This document shows, piece after piece, positions 41,292-50,264 of a DNA stretch of 64,000 nt. The position numbers were made by a program, and so were the translations under genes. Where the stretch lies: IMG/VR virus record IMGVR_UViG_3300034110_001068, positions 1 through 64,000 of that record; one strand, 5' to 3'. The notes beneath the pieces were generated by a model, which was not told where the DNA came from, made no database searches, and saw nothing but the letters and a program-made list of their open reading frames with translations. Position 1 is the first letter of the stretch. Every line of letters begins with the position of its first letter. Source of the stretch: a virus.

Positions 41292-41549
41292 TCAGTCAGC
41301 CTTTTTCTTTTCGGTGGCCTTTGCCTTGGTACCAGGCTTAGAAGCGGCAACCGCAGTGGTGGTGGTCATGGGTGTTGGTTCGTCTTCAGAGTCGGTTAAA
41401 TCCACCACCGCTTCATCCTTGCCGTCGTCCAGTTCGGCATAGCCTTTCTGAATTAGCTGTCGCCCGTGCTGTTCCGCGGTCAAAAACGAGGTGCCTTCCA
41501 CCAGCGTTTTACCGCCGAGGTACAGCGGTTTTAGGGTTTTCATTTTCAT
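41292..41549 (-). CDS. Small acidic/Lys-rich phage protein between capsid and connector
   Basis: An 85-aa protein with an N-terminal KPLYLGGKTLVEGTSFLTAE segment, resembling short proteins often found after HK97-type capsid genes, and a low-complexity tail of Asp/Thr then Ala/Lys. Function unknown. Confidence 0.7.
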   Translation of the reverse strand: MKMKTLKPLYLGGKTLVEGTSFLTAEQHGRQLIQKGYAELDDGKDEAVVDLTDSEDEPTPMTTTTAVAASKPGTKAKATEKKKAD

Positions 41550-41590
41550 GTCGGCCTCCCAAGGGCCGCCGCTCGGGCGGCCCTGCTACA

Positions 41591-42799
41591 TCAAGGGGTT
41601 GGAGTGGCGAAGGTGCCGTAGATGAACGCTTCCGGACGCTTGACAGCCAAAGCAAGGCGCTCTTCGCAACGAATCGAGATCATGTTCTTCTCGAAGTCAT
41701 CAGCGTTCTCAGTGGAGATCACCACGTTGGCATCTTCGCGATCGAAGATCTGAGCGCCGGTTTGGAAGGCGCCGGTCAGGAACTTGCCGAGGAATGCTGC
41801 CAGTTCAGTTGCAACAACTGGCAAGCCCCAGAGCGTAGGGCCAGCGAGACTCAGCGGGTTGCCGATGATGTAACGACCCAGGGTGTCCTTGGTCAGTTCG
41901 ATCTTCGCCCAGTCGGTAAAGTGCAGCACATGGCCGCTCGCCGGCAGACGCGCGAGTTGCGACTGAAGCATCGCCAGCCGCAATTGATCGATGTGGGTCA
42001 TCGCGTCGGGCTCGAAAGCGGCCGAGTACGCCTCGGCCTGCGGAACGATACCGTGCAGATGCACACCGGTACCGTCACCGAACAGAATTTCAGACTCTTC
42101 GGCGTATTTCAGGCCGTAGCGCATTTCAGCATCAATGGTCGACTGCAGCTGGGCGAAGTCGTCCAAAATCTGCTTCGACGCCTTGAACATATGCGCGATG
42201 GTGGTCACGGGCGTGATCTTGGTGTCGAACACGATGTCGCTGTAGGGCTTCGCGGTGTTCTCCGCCACAACGCGAGCGGCGTTGGTGAAACCAGTCTGTT
42301 GCACCCAGAAGATCGCTGGGGAAGTGGTACGGCCCGGAGCGATCAGATCCCGGATGAACAGGCGCTGTTTAGGCATCACGTCGATGCCTGGCAAGCGCTG
42401 AGGCTCGACCACGCCTTCGGGAACGCCGGTGCTCAGCAGCGCTGCATTAACCGGAACGCTGACGCGGCGATTGCCTTGAATGCTCTTGGCAAACTCGGCG
42501 AGCGCTTCGCTTTTGATGACGGTGCCACCCAGGGTTTCCCGCTGAGCGGCAGATACCTGGGCTGGAATTCTGGCGAACTCCTGCTCCAGTTCGCCGAGCT
42601 GGGCCTTGAGCTGCTTCTCAGCCTCTGTGAGGGTGTTGAACTTCAGGGCCATCTCATCGACGGCAGCTTTGGTTTCTGCTGACAAGGCGCCGGCCTTTTT
42701 GGCCTCGCCCAAGGCGGATTCGGCCTTGGCGCTGAATTCGCTGGAAGCCTTTTCCAGTTCGGCACTCATTTTCGCAAGCAGTTGGGCTTGTTCGGACAT
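41591..42799 (-). CDS. HK97-fold major capsid protein
   Basis: A 402-aa capsid precursor. Residues 1-100 form the delta scaffold domain, a coiled coil of Glu/Ala/Lys. The mature HK97 fold follows, with PKQRLFIRDLIAPGRTTSPA, EESEILFGDGTGVHLHGIVP and the C-terminal ISIRCEERLALAVKRPEAF. The scaffold is removed by the protease encoded next. Absence of this gene from the tailocin explains its lack of heads. Confidence 0.93.
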   Translation of the reverse strand: MSEQAQLLAKMSAELEKASSEFSAKAESALGEAKKAGALSAETKAAVDEMALKFNTLTEAEKQLKAQLGELEQEFARIPAQVSAAQRETLGGTVIKSEALAEFAKSIQGNRRVSVPVNAALLSTGVPEGVVEPQRLPGIDVMPKQRLFIRDLIAPGRTTSPAIFWVQQTGFTNAARVVAENTAKPYSDIVFDTKITPVTTIAHMFKASKQILDDFAQLQSTIDAEMRYGLKYAEESEILFGDGTGVHLHGIVPQAEAYSAAFEPDAMTHIDQLRLAMLQSQLARLPASGHVLHFTDWAKIELTKDTLGRYIIGNPLSLAGPTLWGLPVVATELAAFLGKFLTGAFQTGAQIFDREDANVVISTENADDFEKNMISIRCEERLALAVKRPEAFIYGTFATPTP

Positions 42800-42811
42800 G
42801 TTGAATTTCCT

Positions 42812-43684
42812 TTATTTGGTGGCGGCTGCCGAGAAGCGAGCGAGCGCTCGTTCCAGATCGGCTATCGGTTCGGCCAGATTGGCCAGCGTGTCGGCAGCGT
42901 CTTGCGTACCGGGTCCAGCAGCGCAGGGCGTACCGGACTTGATTTCTTGGATGAGTGATCTGCGCTCACTTCGAGGCATGCCCTGCTTCGCGAGAATCAG
43001 ATCCAGCTTGCGAGCAGCGACTAGACCAGCCTGCGCCTTGCCGCTTTCCTTGATGGCATCGCTGTCGAGCAGAGAGTCGGCGAAACCTTGTTCAACAGCG
43101 GCTGATCCGCCAATCCAAGTTTCCGCGTCCATAAGTTTCTGCATCGCCTTGAGCTCGCTACCGGTCCGAGCTGCATAGATGTCACCCATCGCCGCATCGA
43201 ACGGCTCCATCATGTCGGCGATTTCGCGAAAGTGATGTCGATTGCCTGCGGCGATCGTCCAACCGTTGTGGATCATCAGAAAGCCCGACCGCGCGACCTG
43301 AAGATCGTCGGCGGCCATGGCAATAATGGAAGCCGCCGAAGCCGCAAGGCCCAACACCTTTACCGTCACATGACCTTTGTATTCACGAAGAATGTTGTAA
43401 ATCGCCAGACCTTCGAACATGTCCCCACCAGGAGAATTCATGTTCACTGTCACGTCCTCGCCGTTCATGCTTCGCAGAGCGGCCGAGACACGTTTGGCTG
43501 TAACGCCCTCTCCAGACCACGGATCGAAGCCGATGGCGTCAAGCATGGAAATGGTGTTCTTGAGATCGCTTTCAGCAGCCTGGATCGTGGAGTTCCAACG
43601 CTCCATTGCTTGGGGCATCAGATCGAAGGAAACACCCGCGCACGGGCGACCCGCCGGCGCTGCCGGAAGGCTACGAATTGTCAT
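42812..43684 (-). CDS. ClpP-like prohead protease
   Basis: A 290-aa serine protease of the ClpP/S14 phage group. VNMNSPGGDMFEGLAIYNIL gives the oxyanion loop, LGLAASAASIIAMAADD the catalytic Ser, and FLMIHNGWTIAAGN the catalytic His. The C-terminal quarter is Ala-rich. It processes the capsid scaffold. Confidence 0.92.
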   Translation of the reverse strand: MTIRSLPAAPAGRPCAGVSFDLMPQAMERWNSTIQAAESDLKNTISMLDAIGFDPWSGEGVTAKRVSAALRSMNGEDVTVNMNSPGGDMFEGLAIYNILREYKGHVTVKVLGLAASAASIIAMAADDLQVARSGFLMIHNGWTIAAGNRHHFREIADMMEPFDAAMGDIYAARTGSELKAMQKLMDAETWIGGSAAVEQGFADSLLDSDAIKESGKAQAGLVAARKLDLILAKQGMPRSERRSLIQEIKSGTPCAAGPGTQDAADTLANLAEPIADLERALARFSAAATK

Positions 43685-43687
43685 GGG

Positions 43688-44986
43688 TCAGTCTCCAGAA
43701 CTGCCGGGGGATCGGCTCATATCATTTGGTGCAAGCCAGTCGGCAAGTGCCGCCCTCACCCGCTCGCCACTATCTGCGCCTTGGCCAAGCTGTTCTATGG
43801 GGAGCAGGTTTGACTGGACGGTGTATACATCGCCACCAGGTATTGGCGGCAGATTTTCCAGACGTCGCACCTCGTTGCGGCTCATCCAGCCATTTTGTAG
43901 GCAGATGTTGTAGTAGGTCGCCCGTCCCTGGCTGTCGGCGCGAAGCAGACCTTCAACTGCGAATTCTGCGAAATATCGATCATCTCGATCCAGCAAACAG
44001 CGGCCGATTTCCTGCTCGATGTTCTCCAGAAGCGGCCTAAGGCAGTTGGTTAGAAACTGCAGGTTCTGCCCTTCTGCGCTGGACGCCCAACTGCTTTGTT
44101 TGTCCATGTGCCCAACCATGAAAGGGGGCACGCGAAACCAGCGGCAGACCTCTTCGATCCCGTAAGAGCGAGATTCAAGCATCTGGGCCGCCTCAGGATT
44201 CATGGTGATGCCTTGGTATTTCAGTCCAGCCTCGGCAACCATGATTTTGCCGGCGTTCTTGGAGCCCATGAAAGCCTGGAGACTCGCCCTAAGCTGCTCA
44301 CGCTGCTCCGGCTTGAGAGTTTCATCGCTGCTCAGTATTCCAGAAGCTTGCATGCCCTGAGCGAACACTTTTGCTGCGGCTTCTTCCGCCGAGATAGCCG
44401 CACCCAGAATTTCTTTGCCGGTCGATACCGGCAACATTCCGCAAACCCCATCGAGACCAAATCCACGAATATGCATCAGGTCATCCTCAACGATCACGCG
44501 AGGCTTACCATTCAACGTGTATTTGTATTCGAGACGGCCACTGTCCAAGCGCTTGACGGTCATAAGCTGTGGGAGCAGCGGGTCCAGCGCCACCACTCTG
44601 CTACCGATGCGCCTTTTCTCGACAAAGGCATTGCCCCGTAAGCAGATGCTGGCGACGATCATCAGCATGAACCGACCCGGGGTCATCTCTGCGTTTGGGC
44701 GTTTCGTCAGGATGTCGTAGAGCGGGTGACTCGTAGCGGCGACACGGCCGCCATTCGGGTCGCGCTCATATAACTTCAAGGGCAACGTCGAAACGGTCTC
44801 TGACAGCAATCGAACACAGGACCAAACCGCTGAAAGCTGCAAAGCTTTATCGACGGTGACTACTTGTCCACTGGCCGATGTTCCGAACCACTCTTGCCAG
44901 AACGCCTTGTCGTTCAACCCTACGGGCACGCCAAGCCAGCTTTGCAGGGCCGACCTGACCCGGCCAGGCTTCTTTTCGCGCGCCAT
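43688..44986 (-). CDS. Phage portal protein (HK97 type)
   Basis: A 432-aa portal with the family pattern LQLSAVWSCVRLLSETVSTL, LPLKLYERDPNG, HPLYDILTKRPNAEMTPGRF and YGIEEVCRWFRVPPFMVGHM. It forms the dodecameric DNA channel. It overlaps the terminase stop by one base. Confidence 0.94.
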   Translation of the reverse strand: MAREKKPGRVRSALQSWLGVPVGLNDKAFWQEWFGTSASGQVVTVDKALQLSAVWSCVRLLSETVSTLPLKLYERDPNGGRVAATSHPLYDILTKRPNAEMTPGRFMLMIVASICLRGNAFVEKRRIGSRVVALDPLLPQLMTVKRLDSGRLEYKYTLNGKPRVIVEDDLMHIRGFGLDGVCGMLPVSTGKEILGAAISAEEAAAKVFAQGMQASGILSSDETLKPEQREQLRASLQAFMGSKNAGKIMVAEAGLKYQGITMNPEAAQMLESRSYGIEEVCRWFRVPPFMVGHMDKQSSWASSAEGQNLQFLTNCLRPLLENIEQEIGRCLLDRDDRYFAEFAVEGLLRADSQGRATYYNICLQNGWMSRNEVRRLENLPPIPGGDVYTVQSNLLPIEQLGQGADSGERVRAALADWLAPNDMSRSPGSSGD

Positions 44987-46710
44987 TAAATGCCTACCAT
45001 GATTGGGTTTTCGTAGAAGCCTGTGGTATCAGGCTCATGAATATTTATAAGAACTCTGCCGATCGCCATGATCAGTGCAATTGCACCGTCGATCTTGTTG
45101 TCATCGCCTTGCTTGATCGGGCGCACAATGTCGTTGTTCCCCGGCAGGTTTTTGCCAATGACGTTGCTGATACACCACGTCATGATCGGGTTGCCGTCGT
45201 GATGAAACCGACCCGACTCGATAGCCGCTTCAAGCTCCTTCATCGGATCCGACATGTTGGTGTAATTCTGCGTGATCGTAATGGGGTTGAATCCCTCGTC
45301 GTCTAGCTCATGACCAAGCCCCGTCGCACCGTGGGGGTCAATCGGCGCCAGTCTAATTGGCGCCTGATGATTCGCCTCCTTGGTGTCCTCTAGAATCTCT
45401 CGATAATCAATCTCGGCGCCTTCCGTTACATCAAGGTGCCGAGAGTTGATCCACGCCTGAAAGCGTTCCGACATGCGCTTGTTGTCGCTGTTGAACGCAG
45501 TGTCTTCTGGCACCCAGAACTTAGGCGCAACACTGTAGTAATGCGTCTTCCCATCGATCACGCGCCAGAACAATCTGGCGCGCGAATTCATATCCAGTTT
45601 GCGCGCCAGGTCGAAGCCGGCGATCCATTCCTGGCCCTCAAACTGCTCCAGTGTCAGCGTCGTGTCTTCACACGCTTTCCAGCTTTCCATGTTGTAGAAG
45701 CCGGCCTTGGCGCTCACCCATAGATTGAGGTGCTTCGTTTTGAATGTGTTGGTGAACCTTGCCGATCGGATCGCGCGCGCCTGCTGGCTTTCCAGATACT
45801 CCTGGAACACAGACACCCCATGGTTAGGGTTGGCCTTGGCCAGCATCTTGGGATCGGTCCAGTCATCGCCCTCGTCCAGCGTCCATATCCAGCCGAACAG
45901 CTCGTCGTCTGGCACCGTGCCCTCGAGCATCTCGATCACTTGCCGACGTTTGTCGTAGCAAGGCCCTTCGATATCCGCACCGGCCGTGGTGATGATGAAC
46001 ATCAGCGGCTGCCGGCGTGCGCCCATGCCGGTGAGCATGGTGTCGTACTGAGCAGAGGTCGGGTGTTCGTGGTATTCGTCGACAATGGCGCAGCTCGGTG
46101 AGGCGCCGTCGCCAGGGTTGCCGATCAGCGGCTCGAACCGGCTGAAGTCGGACGGGATGTTCATGTTCGAGGCGTTGACCTCGATGCCCGCGGCCTGGAT
46201 GAGCATCGGCGACTTGCTGACCATCAACTTGGCAGGTCGGAAAACCTCCCACGCCTGCTTCTCAGTTGTGGCGCCGGCATATACCTCGGCGCCGAACTCG
46301 TCATCGGCAACGAACATGCTAATGCCCACGCAGCCCGCGACGACAGATTTGCCGTTCTTGCGCGGTACTTCCCAGTAACTTTCACGGAACCGGCGGTGAC
46401 CGCCCTTCTTCTTTACCCAGCCGAAGGTGGCGGCAAGGCCGAACAACTGCCATGGCTCGAGAGTAATCAGTTGACGCTTGAACGCCCACTCACCTTTTGT
46501 GTGCGGAAGCAGTTGGCTCAACTTGAGCTTTTTCTCAGCCTTGGCTGCATCGAATTTATAGCGAAATCCGCGTTTGCGACTGGCGGCCAGGTCATCGAAG
46601 TGCCGCTGGATCGCTTGGTGAACATACCGGCAAGCCGGCACCTTGCCTCGAAGAACCGAGCGCCCCCAAGCCGTCGCCCTATCGACGTTCGGCGTAGGGG
46701 ACTTGGCCAT
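44986..46710 (-). CDS. Terminase large subunit
   Basis: A 574-aa packaging ATPase-nuclease. ATPase motifs are [20 protein letters not shown] (Walker A) and [18 protein letters not shown] (Walker B, catalytic Glu). The nuclease half starts near [20 protein letters not shown], with further acidic residues in [20 protein letters not shown]. It belongs to the HK97/P27-like group. Confidence 0.94.
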   Translation of the reverse strand: MAKSPTPNVDRATAWGRSVLRGKVPACRYVHQAIQRHFDDLAASRKRGFRYKFDAAKAEKKLKLSQLLPHTKGEWAFKRQLITLEPWQLFGLAATFGWVKKKGGHRRFRESYWEVPRKNGKSVVAGCVGISMFVADDEFGAEVYAGATTEKQAWEVFRPAKLMVSKSPMLIQAAGIEVNASNMNIPSDFSRFEPLIGNPGDGASPSCAIVDEYHEHPTSAQYDTMLTGMGARRQPLMFIITTAGADIEGPCYDKRRQVIEMLEGTVPDDELFGWIWTLDEGDDWTDPKMLAKANPNHGVSVFQEYLESQQARAIRSARFTNTFKTKHLNLWVSAKAGFYNMESWKACEDTTLTLEQFEGQEWIAGFDLARKLDMNSRARLFWRVIDGKTHYYSVAPKFWVPEDTAFNSDNKRMSERFQAWINSRHLDVTEGAEIDYREILEDTKEANHQAPIRLAPIDPHGATGLGHELDDEGFNPITITQNYTNMSDPMKELEAAIESGRFHHDGNPIMTWCISNVIGKNLPGNNDIVRPIKQGDDNKIDGAIALIMAIGRVLINIHEPDTTGFYENPIMVGI

Positions 46711-47199
46711 TTAGGATCTCAGTAGTTGGGCGAATTCATTGGTTTGTTTTTCCTTGTTCCCGCCGATCAGGCGCGAGCGGCTGGACGGATCAAGGCCAAG
46801 CATCGACCCGAAGGTCACCATCTGGCGCATCGCCTCGTTGGCCGCGGTCAGTGCTGGATTTTTCATCGGGCTGCCTTGGGCGGAACTGACAACAATGCCG
46901 AACTGCTGGACGGAATCTTCGGCCATCCGCCACTTGCTGTACGCAGTGCAAAACGCCTCCACGTTATGAAGGTCGGTCAGGGCTATGACGTGTTCGCGGA
47001 GTAATTCCGGGACGACCATCTTCCACATGGTGGCGGCGATATCGCTCATCCACTCGGGCGGATCGATGTCTTTTGTGATTTCTGAAAACTGTGGCTCGGA
47101 CGTGTTCAGCGCCCGCTTGCCGGGATTACCGGCCAGTGCTTTCTTGGCCGTTGGCTTGGGTTTGCGACCACGGCCGGCGACCGTGGCGGTGCCTCCCAT
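46711..47199 (-). CDS. Terminase small subunit (P27 family)
   Basis: A 162-aa protein with GRGRKPKPTAKKALAGNPGK at the N-terminus and PPEWMSDIAATMWKMVVPEL, RSRLIGGNKEKQTNEFAQLL, diagnostic of P27-type TerS. It recognises the packaging site, expected just upstream. Confidence 0.92.
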   Translation of the reverse strand: MGGTATVAGRGRKPKPTAKKALAGNPGKRALNTSEPQFSEITKDIDPPEWMSDIAATMWKMVVPELLREHVIALTDLHNVEAFCTAYSKWRMAEDSVQQFGIVVSSAQGSPMKNPALTAANEAMRQMVTFGSMLGLDPSSRSRLIGGNKEKQTNEFAQLLRS

Positions 47200-47348
47200 C
47201 GCGCAACTCCTGATTTTTTAATTTCGCGGGCGTAAGAGAAAGGCTGGGCGGACGGTCTAGAAGCAAAAAGCCCCCGACTTTTGACCCTCCCCCACCCCTC
47301 TGGATGGGAATATGTCTCATCTGGCCGTTTTCCGTGCATTTCGCACGA
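47200..47348. other. Probable cos/packaging-site region
   Basis: A 149-bp gene-free gap between the HNH endonuclease and small terminase genes. In HK97-like phages cos lies exactly here. It contains a C-tract (ACCCTCCCCCACCCCTCTGG, 47283-47302). The cleavage site itself cannot be read from sequence. Confidence 0.45.
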
Positions 47349-47732
47349 CTAGCGCCTTGGGTTGCCCCAACCACCGTCTTCGGAGGCCGTCTTCGTGCTG
47401 TGGCAGCTATGGCACAGCGACTGCCAGTTGCTGCGATCCCAGAAAAGAGTCATGTCGCCCTTGTGAGGGATGATGTGATCCACCTCAGTCGCGGCCACCA
47501 CCTCGTTGCGCCGACCATGTTCAGCGCACAGCGGGTGCTTGATGAGGAAGCCTTTGCTCGCCTTCTGCCACTTGTACCCGTAGCCACGCTGCGTGCTGCT
47601 CTCTCTCTGAGCATCGACGCGCTTGGCTGCCGCAGCCTTCGCCAGCTCGGCATGGTCATCGCAGTAACGGGCATTGCGGGTCAGCGCCCGGCAGCCAAGC
47701 GCGGTGCATGGCTTTTGTGGACGTAACGGCAT
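47349..47732 (-). CDS. HNH endonuclease next to terminase
   Basis: A 127-aa HNH nuclease. VDHIIPHKGDMTLFWDRSNW and QSLCHSCHSTKT give the HNH core with zinc CxxC, and KPCTALGCRALTRNARYCDD an N-terminal zinc knuckle. HNH proteins beside terminase are needed for cos cleavage in HK97-like phages. Confidence 0.91.
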   Translation of the reverse strand: MPLRPQKPCTALGCRALTRNARYCDDHAELAKAAAAKRVDAQRESSTQRGYGYKWQKASKGFLIKHPLCAEHGRRNEVVAATEVDHIIPHKGDMTLFWDRSNWQSLCHSCHSTKTASEDGGWGNPRR

Positions 47733-47743
47733 GACTACCTCTA

Positions 47744-48082
47744 TTACTGAGTGACTCGCTCAACTGCTTCAGCAGCCTTGCCGGCGGCTTGGCTTGCGAC
47801 ATCTGCTGCCTGGGTGGCGGTGTTCGCTGCCTTGGTTGCCTTCTCTGCAGCAGTGCCCGTTTTCCGCGTCAACTCATCCAGACGATGATCACGCTCAACC
47901 ATCGCGGTCGCGTACGCGCTGCGAATGTCCTCGACCTGCTTGGCCTGTTTCTCGGCCAAGGACCAGTAGCAGGCCTGATAGCCAAGTACCGATCCACCGG
48001 CAACCAACACGATTGCGATCGCCCAGACCTCAGCCCGGCGCCACCAGCGGCGGGCAATGAATTCCATTGCACATCTGTCCAT
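47744..48082 (-). CDS. Small membrane-anchored coiled-coil protein
   Basis: A 112-aa protein with one N-terminal helix (VWAIAIVLVAGGSVLGYQAC) and a long Ala/Lys/Thr-rich coiled coil. The ATG at 48080-48082 has GGAGG upstream and overlaps the previous stop. It may be a late membrane protein, possibly with a lysis role; there is no clear family. Confidence 0.7.
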   Translation of the reverse strand: MDRCAMEFIARRWWRRAEVWAIAIVLVAGGSVLGYQACYWSLAEKQAKQVEDIRSAYATAMVERDHRLDELTRKTGTAAEKATKAANTATQAADVASQAAGKAAEAVERVTQ

Positions 48083-48453
48083 TAAGCGACACCTCCGAGC
48101 TTGTTCCGCAGGCGCGTGATTTCGTCGCTCTGCAGCGTCACCCGCTCGGTAAGCTGGGCGACCTGACTGGTCAAGGCTTCAATCTTCCCTTCCATGCGCC
48201 CGACGGATGCAGCAAGGTCGTTTCGCTCCTTGGCGAATTGATCGGCACGCGCCTCGGCTTCCTTCCGGGCCGTGCGCTCGGAATCCAACAATTCATTGAG
48301 GCGACGAACCGTACCGATATCGGCATTGTCCATGGCTCGATCAGCGGCGTCCTTTGAAAGGAATTTCCGCAGCCAAAGCAAGCCGCCGAGGATCACCGTG
48401 GCACTACCGCTCAGCCAGGTAACGGTGCCTGCGCCGAGGTCGGTAGGATCCAT
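48082..48453 (-). CDS. Phage membrane/coiled-coil protein (DUF2730-like)
   Basis: A 123-aa protein from ATG 48451-48453 (GGAG upstream): one membrane segment (LSGSATVILGGLLWLRKFL) then a heptad-rich coiled coil (VGRMEGKIEALTSQVAQLTE). It fits the Mu gp25/DUF2730 group. The prophage holin has not otherwise been identified; this gene and the next are the candidates by position at the start of the late operon. Confidence 0.65.
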   Translation of the reverse strand: MDPTDLGAGTVTWLSGSATVILGGLLWLRKFLSKDAADRAMDNADIGTVRRLNELLDSERTARKEAEARADQFAKERNDLAASVGRMEGKIEALTSQVAQLTERVTLQSDEITRLRNKLGGVA

Positions 48454-48509
48454 CACAACTCCGAAATAAAAAGAGGCCTGCGTGGCCTGGGGCAATGCCC
48501 GGAAACGAA

Positions 48510-48535
48510 AAAGCCCAGCTTGATTGCTGGGCTTT
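48510..48535 (-). terminator. Rho-independent terminator
   Basis: AAAGCCCAGC-N6-GCTGGGCTTT is a perfect 10-bp stem with flanking A/T tract, 15 bp past the stop of the gene at 48551. It would end that transcript unless antiterminated. Confidence 0.85.
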
Positions 48536-48550
48536 CATATTTGGAAAAGA

Positions 48551-49036
48551 TCAGTTCTTTATGAGAATTTTCGACTGATCTAGTCTGGCGATCAGGATTT
48601 CAACAATCTGGTTATAAACCGGTTCAAAACTTCCCGATTTTACAGATTCTACTTCGAGGATGACGCCCTTACCGTTTACATCGAAGAGGTATCCCTCATC
48701 GCAAAATTGGACGCTCATGTCGAATACGTAGATTGTTCGGCTATCTCGGTCTTCTGAGACGATGGTTAGAGCGAGAGAGAAGTCGACTTTTCCATTTAGG
48801 CTGCTGAGCTCATTCCAGCGCTTTTCTTTAAACGCATGTCCTGCACCCTCTCCCAATGTAACGTAGCGGTCACCTATCTTACCGTCGGGATGATTCCACC
48901 GATCTCCCGGCAGCCCTAAGTATTTCCCGAAGCCGGAAGCTAGATCAGCCGCTGCCTTAGAAAGCAGATGAAGCTGAGCCTGGATAGCGGCTTCACGGGT
49001 CTCATATCGTTTCTGAAGATCTGCGTACAGGGACAT
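48551..49036 (-). CDS. Hypothetical protein, possible late-region moron
   Basis: A 161-aa soluble protein from ATG 49034-49036 (AAGGAGTT upstream), MSLYADLQKRYETREAAIQA. The N-terminal third is helical and the remainder alternates charged beta-like segments (DRDSRTIYVFDMSVQFCDEG). It is A+T-richer than its neighbours and flanked by a terminator on each side, which suggests an inserted moron unit. No family recognised. Confidence 0.72.
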   Translation of the reverse strand: MSLYADLQKRYETREAAIQAQLHLLSKAAADLASGFGKYLGLPGDRWNHPDGKIGDRYVTLGEGAGHAFKEKRWNELSSLNGKVDFSLALTIVSEDRDSRTIYVFDMSVQFCDEGYLFDVNGKGVILEVESVKSGSFEPVYNQIVEILIARLDQSKILIKN

Positions 49037-49096
49037 AACCAACTCCTTATGATCGAGCTGGCAACATGCCACAAAGACGGAAATCGAACCACAAAA

Positions 49097-49120
49097 AAGC
49101 CCCGCTCGGTGGCGGGGCTT
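49097..49120 (-). terminator. Terminator just after the late promoter (tR'-like)
   Basis: AAGCCCCGC-N6-GCGGGGCTT is followed by a U-run (TTTTTTGTGG) on the minus strand. It begins about 40 nt beyond the start predicted from the promoter at 49165-49194, the layout expected for a Q-dependent late operon. Confidence 0.85.
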
Positions 49121-49164
49121 CGTGGGTCGTCTCTCATAACGCGCAAGATCGACATGATGGGGTT

Positions 49165-49194
49165 AATTTACGGCCAATTGGCCATCATGGTCAA
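49165..49194 (-). promoter_or_regulatory. Late promoter (pR'-like)
   Basis: Minus strand TTGACC (49189-49194) and TAAATT (49165-49170) are spaced by 18 bp; the -35 overlaps the last codon of the Q-like gene. The spacer contains the 12-bp palindrome GGCCAATTGGCC, and CATGATGG/CCATCATG repeats flank it. Confidence 0.65.
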
Positions 49195-49754
49195 GCGGCA
49201 TCTACAAAGATTTGTTCCCGGTCGAAAATCTCGGTTGCATGGACCACTGCAGCCTCTTCTAGCTGCTCAAGTCGTTTGTGGATTCCGCCACGCCAATTAC
49301 GTCGCGTGCGCTCAGGTGAGCCCGACAAATCCCAAGTGTTCATGTCGTAGAACTCGGCCGGCAGCACGATCATGTCGGTTGAGCGCTTACCCGACTGCAC
49401 ACCCTTCAGCTTCGGAATAGCCCAAGCAGTGAGCGCTTTGTAAATGAACAGTTCAGGCGCCGGCGAGGTCATTCGCGAAACCAGCCGGCCGATCGCGGCT
49501 ACCTTGTTGGCCTTGTGGGTCGAATACTTGGCAACCAGAACGTCCCACTGCGCGGGCGCGAGCTGACGGTGCAGAAGCGCATATAAGCAGCAGTCGTAAT
49601 CGAACTTGTCGCGGGGTGATAGGGAGCTGCCATTTCCGCCTTGGCGCAGATCGGCATCGATCAGCTTTTGCCAGGACTGCTTGGTGCTGTTGTCGATGTT
49701 ATCGGCAGCGAGCACGCGCACGAGGGTGCTCATCACGTCTTTATACATACCCAT
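49191..49754 (-). CDS. Putative late antitermination protein (Q-like)
   Basis: A 187-aa protein (MGMYKDVMSTLVRVLAADNI, WDVLVAKYSTHKANKVAAIG, NWRGGIHKRLEQLEEAAVVH). I do not see a decisive motif. The call rests on position: it is the last gene before a promoter with an immediate terminator and the whole late operon, as with lambda-family Q genes. GGGGGA precedes the ATG. Confidence 0.6.
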   Translation of the reverse strand: MGMYKDVMSTLVRVLAADNIDNSTKQSWQKLIDADLRQGGNGSSLSPRDKFDYDCCLYALLHRQLAPAQWDVLVAKYSTHKANKVAAIGRLVSRMTSPAPELFIYKALTAWAIPKLKGVQSGKRSTDMIVLPAEFYDMNTWDLSGSPERTRRNWRGGIHKRLEQLEEAAVVHATEIFDREQIFVDAA

Positions 49755-49756
49755 GC

Positions 49757-50068
49757 TCAATCCCCCTTGTAAGACGAACCGCCAGGCCCGCGGCTGTTTG
49801 CTGTTTGGTATTCATCAACGATCAAGTGAGTCGGATTTTTGCCGGTGATCTGTGCGCCACCCCGACGAGCCATTCGGGCGAGCTGAACCACCAGATGCTC
49901 CAGCGGCACCACCTCAAGAGTCTGGGCATGGACGAAGCCGGACGAGTGACAGCCGATGCAATCGAGCTCGTAGAAAACGCCCTTGATCATTCCTTTACCA
50001 GCGCACGACGGGCAGTCGGTGAGCGGGATCAGGGTTCGCACTAAGGCAGGTCCATGCGACTTCTTCAT
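49757..50068 (-). CDS. Small zinc-knuckle phage protein
   Basis: A 103-aa protein with a DnaJ-like double knuckle, DCPSCAGKGMIKG and DCIGCHSSGF, which should bind one zinc. NinF/NinZ-type and similar small zinc proteins are common upstream of Q genes. ATGA overlap with the next gene upstream. Confidence 0.7.
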   Translation of the reverse strand: MKKSHGPALVRTLIPLTDCPSCAGKGMIKGVFYELDCIGCHSSGFVHAQTLEVVPLEHLVVQLARMARRGGAQITGKNPTHLIVDEYQTANSRGPGGSSYKGD

Positions 50069-50262
50069 ACGGCCTCCAGCAGCTGGAAGTGGAGTTTGGC
50101 GACATCGACACCAGTCTCAGGGCGATGCGCTACCTGAACCTCGAAACCATCCTTCATGGTAATCACCAGATACTTGGATCCGTTGAACTTGCTGAACCGA
50201 ATCGAACCAACCATTGCGGGATTCACGGCGAGACCGGAGTGCTGATCGAGCAAAATCATCAT
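50065..50262 (-). CDS. Hypothetical small phage protein
   Basis: A 65-aa protein, MILLDQHSGLAVNPAMVGSI then KYLVITMKDGFEVQVAHRPE, probably a compact beta barrel. It starts behind AGGT, 3 bp after the recombinase stop. Function unknown. Confidence 0.68.
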   Translation of the reverse strand: MMILLDQHSGLAVNPAMVGSIRFSKFNGSKYLVITMKDGFEVQVAHRPETGVDVAKLHFQLLEAV

Positions 50263-50264
50263 TT

